Assembly: GCA_044432945.1 (NCBI GenBank) | Contig: JAWXUD010000024.1 | Location: 1 to 25,470, forward strand | Length of the DNA: 25,470 bases | Source of the DNA: JAWXUD01 sp044432945 | Lineage (GTDB): Bacteria > Cyanobacteriota > Vampirovibrionia > Gastranaerophilales > Gastranaerophilaceae | Direction: 5' to 3' | In this document: one piece after another, positions 1 to 5,375 of the stretch | Numbering within the stretch: position 1 is the first letter of the stretch | Layout: every line of letters begins with the position of its first letter | Position numbers and translations under genes: made by a program | Notes under the pieces: generated by a model | Databases searched by the model: none | What the model saw: only the letters and a program-made list of their open reading frames with translations | Told to the model about the DNA's origin: nothing

Positions 1-6
1 GTAATT

Positions 7-405
7 ATGAAAATAAATTCAATCAACTCATATAACCAAAACAAAAACTCTTCAATTTCTAAATCACAAAACAAACAGAATTTCGGATTAAGAATTTCGC
101 CTGAAGTTGAACACGACATTTATCAATCAATAAAAGGCTGTGATATTGATTTTTTCAAAAAAATTGAAGGTATTTTAGAAAATGTAAAATCATTAACTGA
201 TGACAACTCTCAATTTATAAAATTAACCCTACCCGAGCAAAAACAATCTCATATTATATACATGAACGAAAAAATCTCTCACAAACACGCAACAGCCATA
301 CCAAAGCAAGATAACCCCATTACAATGTTTGCGAATATAGATGAAACAGAAATTAAAAATCTTGACACAGCACTTACCCAAATAGTTAAAAACACAGGCG
401 AATAG
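7..405 (+). CDS. Uncharacterised protein with Asn-rich N-terminal signature
   Basis: This 132-residue protein is not one I recognise. It begins with MKINSIN, followed by a stretch rich in Asn, Ser, Lys and Gln to about residue 24, then NFGLRISPE, after which a more ordinary folded region starts (SIKGCDIDFFKKIEGIL, then a beta-rich part around residues 70-105). There is no hydrophobic segment and no classical signal peptide. The next gene starts in the same way (MKINPIT, Asn-rich, NFEANVS), so the two are probably paralogous in their N-terminal tag but not in their bodies. The ATG lies 6 bases from the window edge, so its ribosome binding site is not visible. The similarity to the neighbour's N-terminus supports this start. 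The stop codon sits inside a short decamer repeat. It may be co-transcribed with the gene at 451. Confidence 0.7.
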   Translation: MKINSINSYNQNKNSSISKSQNKQNFGLRISPEVEHDIYQSIKGCDIDFFKKIEGILENVKSLTDDNSQFIKLTLPEQKQSHIIYMNEKISHKHATAIPKQDNPITMFANIDETEIKNLDTALTQIVKNTGE

Positions 406-428
406 GGGCGAATAGGGGCAAATAGGGG
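397..428. repeat. Three-copy 10-bp tandem repeat
   Basis: GGCGAATAGG occurs at 397-406 and 407-416, then GGCAAATAGG at 417-426, followed by GG. The TAG stop of the upstream gene (403-405) falls in the first unit. The repeat is G-rich against an AT-rich background and ends about 9 bases before the ribosome binding site of the next gene. Confidence 0.8.
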
Positions 429-450
429 TAGCAAAAAAGGAGATAATATT

Positions 451-840
451 ATGAAAATCAATCCAATTACAACTAATCAAAAAACTAACAACAATATCAA
501 AAATAATAACAATCCAAATTTTGAAGCAAACGTAAGTTATAAACTAAAAAAATCACTCATCAGTGAAGCCTCTAGCAAAAATAAAAACATGGTTAAAGCC
601 ATAAAACAACAAATAGAAAAAGTCGGCAGCTGGAACGGACTAAAATCAACAATCGTTGAAGGCTTTGACCCTGCAAAAAAGAAACCTAACCTGAACTTAA
701 AACAAACAATTGATGGGGTTGAATATAGTCAACCTTTAACTGGGAAATCAAATCTATTTGATTCATTTTTAAGTCTAAATATGAGTGATATCGAAAATGC
801 TGAACGTGGTATCAATAAAATGACATCAGGGAAAAATTAA
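451..840 (+). CDS. Uncharacterised protein with Asn-rich N-terminal signature
   Basis: This is a 129-residue protein of unknown function. The first 23 residues are MKINPIT followed by Asn, Thr and Lys, and lead into NPNFEANVSYKLKK. The rest is mixed helical, with several charged stretches (KNKNMVKAIKQQIEKVGSW) and no membrane segment. A good ribosome binding site, AAGGAG at 437-442, is 8 bases upstream of the ATG and fixes the start. The gene follows the similarly tagged gene at 7-405 by 45 bases, so the two are likely one transcription unit. The shared tag suggests a common fate such as localisation or processing, but the sequence does not show what that is. I assign no function. Confidence 0.8.
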   Translation: MKINPITTNQKTNNNIKNNNNPNFEANVSYKLKKSLISEASSKNKNMVKAIKQQIEKVGSWNGLKSTIVEGFDPAKKKPNLNLKQTIDGVEYSQPLTGKSNLFDSFLSLNMSDIENAERGINKMTSGKN

Positions 841-845
841 AAAAC

Positions 846-873
846 TTGCGAATTTTAATTTTTCGAGTACTAT
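846..873 (+). promoter_or_regulatory. Candidate promoter for the leader ORF
   Basis: TTGCGA (846-851) and TACTAT (868-873) are separated by 16 bases. TATAAA at 871-876 overlaps as an alternative -10. A start near 880 would put the GAGG ribosome binding site of the 22-codon leader ORF just inside the transcript. The assignment rests only on sequence similarity to sigma-70 elements. Confidence 0.4.
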
Positions 874-893
874 AAAGAAACGAGGAAAAATAA

Positions 894-962
894 ATGTTAT
901 CAACAAACTATTTAAAATCTCATACACATCATCATAGCTACCTTGGAAGGCTATGGGATTAA
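894..962 (+). CDS. Candidate 22-residue His-rich leader peptide
   Basis: A short ORF of 22 codons starts with ATG behind GAGG (882-885) and ends in TAA at 960-962. Its middle reads SHTHHHSY, with four His codons, all CAT, between 921 and 935. The stop lies about 50 bases before a hairpin and 120 bases before the next gene. Size, ribosome binding site, a cluster of one amino acid, and alternative hairpins downstream all match the layout of amino-acid biosynthetic leader peptides such as HisL. The downstream gene is not a recognisable histidine gene, so the role is inference. A chance ORF is a real alternative. Confidence 0.45.
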   Translation: MLSTNYLKSHTHHHSYLGRLWD

Positions 963-1054
963 TAATGCGAGTTTTTAATAAAGTTTTTAAAAATTATTTA
1001 ATTCTAATATAAAATAGCCTTTCAAGCAGACTTATTGCATAAAAAGGCTATTTT
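934..1054 (+). promoter_or_regulatory. Attenuator-like set of alternative hairpins
   Basis: AGGCTAT occurs at 948-954, overlapping the end of the leader ORF, and again at 1045-1051. Both are complementary to ATAGCCT at 1014-1020. The downstream pairing extends to a perfect 10-bp stem, 1011-1020 with 1045-1054, ending in TTTT. A third option pairs ATAGC (934-938, at the His codons) with GCTAT (950-954). These correspond to segments 1:2, 2:3 and 3:4 of a classical attenuator. The terminator loop is long (24 bases), which weakens the case. It could instead be a simple terminator. Confidence 0.4.
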
Positions 1055-1082
1055 ACTAAACAGAATTGGAGAAATTTTAAAT

Positions 1083-2330
1083 ATGGTTACAAATATAATA
1101 TCAGCTATTGGAAACAATAATAGCATTTACCCACTACTTGTCAGGGACTGCGGAATTGAAGTCCCTTCAAAAGTTTATTTAACATATAAACAAAACGAAA
1201 AAGAATCAAAAGAAATAGCGAAACTCGCTAGTCGTGAACGTTTTTTAGACGAATACGCAGTTTCTGCGGTATGGCTTGGCGGAATACCTTTGATGGACAA
1301 GCTTTCAGACAAATTCATAAAATCTCGTGGTTACAATCCCGATGTCAATCTAAAACTTTTCAAGGAAGAAAAAGAGCAAGGAATTGATTTGAATTTAAAA
1401 AAATTCCAAGGAAAAGTTCCTGAAAAAATCCTCGAAGATTTAAAAAAAGTTAAATCTAACAAAGGGATTTATGAAAAATTATTAGCCACAAAATTTATCG
1501 CATCAACATCTGTACCAATAATGTTTATGGGGTTTGTTTTGCCAAAACTAATTTTCGCATCATCAGCAAAAAAAATTACTGAACAAAAGAAAAAAGATGC
1601 AGAAAATAAAAAAATCGCTAATGACACATTTTTCAAGACAGAAACAGACAAATTCAAACAAAAAATAAATTTCACTGGCAACATAATGAGCAATCTCGCT
1701 AATTTTTCGACAGTTGACAAAATGATTGTAACTGATGGTGGATACGCTGGTGGTCGTGTCATTACAGCTAGAAACAAAAATGAACGATATGATGTCGGTT
1801 TCAAAATGGCTGGTATGATGTTTTTAAATTTCGTTGCTCCTAAATACATAGAAAAAGGGTTTAACAAAATCACAGACACCAATCTTGGCCCTAAAATGCT
1901 TGCAGACAAAGGTTTTTTAGATGAAGTTAAAGAACAAAAACTAAACCTGCCAAAATCTAACGAAGCAAAAGATTTAATTGACTTTGTCGATGACAATCCA
2001 GATAGTTATTTTGTAAAATACGCACAAAAATTCAATAAAATAAAAATGCTTGATAAAAAAACACGTGATCCAAGAGCTTACGTTGACATAAAAAACCTTG
2101 CAAAATTTAATGATGATATCATAAATTTCGCTAAAAAATCAATCTCATCAGGTGATTTCAAAAAATATACTCAAAAAGCAAAGTTTATAAAATCAGCAAG
2201 TATAATCTCTAATGTTGCAATAAGCAGTGCTTTACTAGCATATGCTCTTCCTAAAGCACAATTTGCGTTTAGAAAAATCATAACTGGATCTGATTTAGAA
2301 CCAGGTTTGGCACAGAACGATAAAAATTAA
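1083..2330 (+). CDS. Uncharacterised membrane-associated protein, 415 aa
   Basis: I do not recognise a named family. The start is placed at ATG 1083 because GGAGA (1068-1072) lies 10 bases upstream. A longer reading frame from TTG 1035 would begin inside a hairpin loop. The N-terminal part has YPLLVRDCGIEVPSK and SRERFLDEYAVSAVWLGGIPLMDK. Hydrophobic segments lie at about residues 139-160 (IASTSVPIMFMGFVLPKLIFA), 240-255 and 370-397 (SIISNVAISSALLAYALPKA). A Lys-rich coiled stretch follows the first. KINFTGNIMSN in the middle recalls the NF-G/A motif of the two upstream proteins. From memory, similar uncharacterised proteins are common in Gastranaerophilales, but I cannot verify that here. 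It is followed by the MATE gene after 28 bases. Confidence 0.75.
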   Translation: MVTNIISAIGNNNSIYPLLVRDCGIEVPSKVYLTYKQNEKESKEIAKLASRERFLDEYAVSAVWLGGIPLMDKLSDKFIKSRGYNPDVNLKLFKEEKEQGIDLNLKKFQGKVPEKILEDLKKVKSNKGIYEKLLATKFIASTSVPIMFMGFVLPKLIFASSAKKITEQKKKDAENKKIANDTFFKTETDKFKQKINFTGNIMSNLANFSTVDKMIVTDGGYAGGRVITARNKNERYDVGFKMAGMMFLNFVAPKYIEKGFNKITDTNLGPKMLADKGFLDEVKEQKLNLPKSNEAKDLIDFVDDNPDSYFVKYAQKFNKIKMLDKKTRDPRAYVDIKNLAKFNDDIINFAKKSISSGDFKKYTQKAKFIKSASIISNVAISSALLAYALPKAQFAFRKIITGSDLEPGLAQNDKN

Positions 2331-2331
2331 T

Positions 2332-2349
2332 AAATATTTATAGTACAAT
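2332..2349 (+). promoter_or_regulatory. Candidate extended -10 promoter of the MATE gene
   Basis: AAATATTTATAGTACAAT contains a TACAAT -10 at 2344-2349. It differs at two of 18 positions from the element before ndk (3680-3697). The ATG follows the -10 by 9 bases, so the transcript would have almost no leader. No convincing -35 is seen. Confidence 0.4.
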
Positions 2350-2358
2350 GAATAAATT

Positions 2359-3675
2359 ATGATTAAAGAATTTAAAAATTATGCAAAAGAATTGCTAAAC
2401 ATTGCTCTACCCATTATAATGGGGAACTTAGGCTTTATATTAATCGGTGCTGGTGATGTTTTTATAGCAGGAAGACATTCTACTGACACATTGGCATCTA
2501 TATCCATAGCAACAGCCATAATCAACGTGATATTTATGATAGGCGTTGGCTTGCTAGGAAGCATTTCGCCAATCTTATCAAACAAGCGTGGTGAAAAAAC
2601 GCAAGCAAAGCGATACTTTTTTCCAACTATTAGATTTTCATTGATTATTTCTGCCATAACCTCAATTATCACCCTTGCATTTGTACCACTAATTGATGTC
2701 TTAAACTTTGAACAACATCTCGTATCTGACATAAAAATTTATATGATTATTTCAGCGTTCTCGACCTTCGGAATGTATTTATATAACGCATTAAAAGAAT
2801 ACTTGCAGGCATTTGAAGTCGTTTTTTTGCCTAATTTAGTAACCGTCATATGTGTATTTTTGAATCTAATCCTAAACGCAATTTTTGTATTTGGATTAGG
2901 TAAAATTCCATCACTAGGCGTAATTGGACTGGCAATCGCAAGCTTTTTAGTGAGATACATAATGGGATTTAGTTTGCTGATATATTGCTTATTGAAACTT
3001 CGATTAAAAAATTATGTTGATAAAAACTATTACAAAACTATTTTAAAAATAGGATTACCAATCTCATTAGCAGTAATGGTTGAATTTATCGCATTCAATA
3101 GTGCGGCTATAATTATGGGTAGAATATCAGGAATATACGCAGCAGCACAAAATTTAATCTGCATAATGACAACGATTTCATTTATGATTCCTCTTGCGAT
3201 ATCAAACGCAATTGCTGTTAAAGTAGGGTTTGCAAACGGAGCTAGAAACCTTTATGATCTGAAGAAATACTCTCAAATTGGCATTTTAATGTCAGTTGGT
3301 TTTATGGCATTCAGTGCGATTATTTTTGCAAGCTGTCCTCATTTTCTTGTCAGTCTGTTCACTAACGACACTAATTTAATAGAAATTTGCGTGCCAATTA
3401 TATATATCGTGGCGATGTTTCAAATTTGCGATGGACTACAAGTATCATTGGGCGGTGTTTTCAAGGGAATAAAAGAAACCAAAATTGTTTTGATTTTAAA
3501 TTCAATCAGCTACTGGATTGTATACTTCCCATTAGGATTTTATTTCGCATTCAAATTAGGGCTAAATCTTCAAGGTTTTTGGTATGGATTATTTGCTTCA
3601 AGCGTAATCTTATCGACAACATTATTGATAATTTTAATCAAACGTTTAAAAAACCACACCTTCAATAACGCTTAA
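2359..3675 (+). CDS. MATE family multidrug/metabolite exporter
   Basis: This 438-residue inner-membrane protein has about twelve hydrophobic segments in two similar halves, as expected for MATE (NorM/DinF-like) cation-coupled antiporters, which are usually 440-480 residues. The N-terminus reads ELLNIALPIIMGNLGFILIGAGDVFIAGR, the typical first-helix pattern ending in a short D-x-x-x-x-GR loop. The equivalent start of the second half is KIGLPISLAVMVEFIAFNSAAIIMGRISG. Late segments include the characteristic GVFKGIKETKIVLILNSISYWIVYFPLGF. The substrate cannot be told from sequence. No Shine-Dalgarno is seen before the ATG, and the candidate -10 is 9 bases upstream, suggesting a nearly leaderless mRNA. 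It may also be read through from the gene at 1083. Confidence 0.9.
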   Translation: MIKEFKNYAKELLNIALPIIMGNLGFILIGAGDVFIAGRHSTDTLASISIATAIINVIFMIGVGLLGSISPILSNKRGEKTQAKRYFFPTIRFSLIISAITSIITLAFVPLIDVLNFEQHLVSDIKIYMIISAFSTFGMYLYNALKEYLQAFEVVFLPNLVTVICVFLNLILNAIFVFGLGKIPSLGVIGLAIASFLVRYIMGFSLLIYCLLKLRLKNYVDKNYYKTILKIGLPISLAVMVEFIAFNSAAIIMGRISGIYAAAQNLICIMTTISFMIPLAISNAIAVKVGFANGARNLYDLKKYSQIGILMSVGFMAFSAIIFASCPHFLVSLFTNDTNLIEICVPIIYIVAMFQICDGLQVSLGGVFKGIKETKIVLILNSISYWIVYFPLGFYFAFKLGLNLQGFWYGLFASSVILSTTLLIILIKRLKNHTFNNA

Positions 3676-3679
3676 TTTA

Positions 3680-3702
3680 AAATATTTATGATACAATACA
3701 AT
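3680..3702 (+). promoter_or_regulatory. Candidate ndk promoter
   Basis: TTTATGATACAATACAAT carries two overlapping TACAAT -10 hexamers (3692-3697 and 3697-3702), followed by a short leader holding a strong GAGGAGG ribosome binding site. A -35 box is not obvious. The upstream part matches the element before the MATE gene. Confidence 0.45.
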
Positions 3703-3721
3703 ATATATCTGAGGAGGAACT

Positions 3722-4195
3722 ATGATACATACAGAAGAAAGAACATTTGTCGCAATCAAACCTGATGGTGTAAAAAGAGGATTTGTCGGCGAAATTATAA
3801 CTCGTTTTGAGAAAAAAGGTTATAAATTAATCGGTTTAAAAATGGTTAATGTAACAGAAGAAATAGCTTCACAGCATTATGAAGAACATTTGACTAAACC
3901 ATTTTATCCAAACCTATTAAAATACATAACAAGCGGACCTGTTGTTGCAATGGTATTTCAAGGCTATAAAGCTGTTCAAGGCGTTCGTCACGTACTAGGT
4001 TGCACTGACCCTTGCGAAGCTGATGTTGGCTCAATCCGTGCTGATTATGCACAGCTAAAAGAATATAACACAGTTCACGGTTCTGATAGTTTAGAAAGTG
4101 CTGAAAGAGAAATTAATATTTATTTCAAACCAGAAGAATTATGTCCAGATTACAAAAATATGATGGAATTAGTAACAGAAGGACTTGACGAATAA
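3722..4195 (+). CDS. ndk: Nucleoside diphosphate kinase
   Basis: This cytoplasmic enzyme transfers the gamma phosphate of ATP to NDPs through a phosphohistidine, balancing NTP and dNTP pools. The 157-residue sequence begins ERTFVAIKPDGVKRGFVGEII, with the conserved Lys13. The active-site motif NTVHGSDSLESAEREI places the catalytic His at 119. The nucleotide-binding segment reads GCTDPCEADVGSIRADYA, with V, S and A where many homologues have P, T and G. The protein is a little longer than the usual 135-150 residues because of a short C-terminal tail. The start is set by GAGGAGG about 5 bases upstream. The stop codon forms the loop of a perfect 10-bp inverted repeat, immediately before tgt. Confidence 0.97.
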   Translation: MIHTEERTFVAIKPDGVKRGFVGEIITRFEKKGYKLIGLKMVNVTEEIASQHYEEHLTKPFYPNLLKYITSGPVVAMVFQGYKAVQGVRHVLGCTDPCEADVGSIRADYAQLKEYNTVHGSDSLESAEREINIYFKPEELCPDYKNMMELVTEGLDE

Positions 4196-4205
4196 TTCGT
4201 CAAGT
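4183..4205 (+). promoter_or_regulatory. 10-bp hairpin with the ndk stop codon as its loop
   Basis: ACTTGACGAA (4183-4192) and TTCGTCAAGT (4196-4205) are perfect inverse complements around TAA (4193-4195), the stop of ndk. No T-run follows, so a simple intrinsic terminator is unlikely. The tgt start is only 11 bases further on, so this structure may modulate ndk-tgt coupling or RNA 3' ends. Confidence 0.6.
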
Positions 4206-4216
4206 TGGTTGATTAA

Positions 4217-5347
4217 ATGAAGAGCGAAAAAGATTTTTTTAGTTACGATTTAGTCCATGAATGCACCCAATCAGGTGCTAGAGCTGGCGTTTTCAAAACA
4301 CCACATGGAACTATTAACACTCCAATATTCATGCCAGTTGGAACTAATTCTGCAGTAAAAACTCTTACTTGCGATCAAATTGAAGGAACAAAAGCTCAAA
4401 TAATTTTGGCAAACTCATACCATCTTTACCTTAGAGCTGGAACTAAATTAATCAAGAAATTTGGTGGAATTCACAAATGGATGAACTGGCACAAACCAGT
4501 ATTAACAGACTCCGGCGGATTTCAAGTCTTTTCGCTTTCACATTTAAACAAAATAACAGAAGATGGCGTTGAATTTCGTGACCCTAAAAATGGTCAAAAA
4601 CATTTTATCAACCCAGAAGTTTCAATGGAAATTCAAGAGGACATTGGGGCTGATATAATCATGGCGTTTGACCAATGTGCGCCATATCCTTGTGATTACG
4701 AAACGGCAAAAAAAGCTATGGAACGTACGCATCGTTGGCTTGACAGATGCTTTAAAGCTAAAAAAAATCCTCATCAAGCACTTTTTCCTATCGTACAAGG
4801 TGCATTTTTTGATGATTTAAGAAAAGAAAGTGCGAGGGTTATCTCTACTTATGACGCTGTTGGATATGCAATAGGCGGAGTTAGCGTTGGAGAACCAACC
4901 GATATTATGAACTATTTTGTCAAAATGGTTGCACCAATGCTACCTAAAGATAAACCTAGATATTTGATGGGTGTCGGCACTCCTGAGGATTTATTAGACG
5001 GAATTAAGCGTGGTGTAGATATGTTTGATTGCGTTCTTCCAACAAGAAACGCACGTCACGGTTCTTTTTTCACATATAACGGCAAGAAAAATATCAAGAA
5101 CAAAGAATTTGAAGAAGATGCTGGACCTTTAGTTGAAGGTTGTGATTGTTACGCTTGTAAAAATCATTCTAGAGCCTATATTCGTCACCTTTGGCGATGC
5201 GGAGAAAGCACTGCTGCGACTTTACTTTCCATTCACAACTCAAAATTCTTAATCGATTTTTCACAACAAGCTCGTCACGCAATTCTAAATGACGAATTTG
5301 AAAACTTCTATAATACTCATTACGAAAACTTAACTAAAAAGAAATAA
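4217..5347 (+). CDS. tgt: tRNA-guanine(34) transglycosylase
   Basis: Tgt exchanges guanine 34 of tRNAs with GUN anticodons for the queuosine precursor preQ1. The 376-residue length matches the bacterial family (about 370-380). Conserved sites are TDSGGFQVFSL, with the general-acid Asp98, and FDCVLPTRNARHG, with nucleophile Asp271. The binding segment GYAIGGVSVGE lies at 216-226. The C-terminal zinc site is CDCYAC (Cys309, 311, 314) with His340. The ribosome binding site is weak (GGTTGATT just upstream), and the gene follows the ndk stop by 21 bases with a hairpin between them. It ends 28 bases from the convergent mutS. No other queuosine gene is in view. Confidence 0.97.
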   Translation: MKSEKDFFSYDLVHECTQSGARAGVFKTPHGTINTPIFMPVGTNSAVKTLTCDQIEGTKAQIILANSYHLYLRAGTKLIKKFGGIHKWMNWHKPVLTDSGGFQVFSLSHLNKITEDGVEFRDPKNGQKHFINPEVSMEIQEDIGADIIMAFDQCAPYPCDYETAKKAMERTHRWLDRCFKAKKNPHQALFPIVQGAFFDDLRKESARVISTYDAVGYAIGGVSVGEPTDIMNYFVKMVAPMLPKDKPRYLMGVGTPEDLLDGIKRGVDMFDCVLPTRNARHGSFFTYNGKKNIKNKEFEEDAGPLVEGCDCYACKNHSRAYIRHLWRCGESTAATLLSIHNSKFLIDFSQQARHAILNDEFENFYNTHYENLTKKK

Positions 5348-5375
5348 TTTATTCTATTAAAAAACTAAATTTTCA

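Noticed and set aside
374..405. Rifampicin resistance in RpoB (positions given as residues, not bases)
   Set aside because: Asp383, His393 and Ser398 are the usual sensitive residues, so there is no sign of the common resistance changes.
229..480. Minus-strand frames opposite the first gene, and similar antisense frames in rpoB, rpoC1, rpoC2, mutS and gpsA
   Set aside because: They are antisense or out-of-phase shadows of well-supported genes, without ribosome binding sites or recognisable domains.
1035..1082. TTG start adding 16 residues to the 1083 gene
   Set aside because: The TTG lies in the loop of the 1011-1054 hairpin and lacks a ribosome binding site, while ATG 1083 has GGAGA 10 bases upstream.
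5348..5375. Terminator between convergent tgt and mutS
   Set aside because: The 28-base gap is AT-rich, but I could not find a convincing stem. The same holds for 8587-8602.
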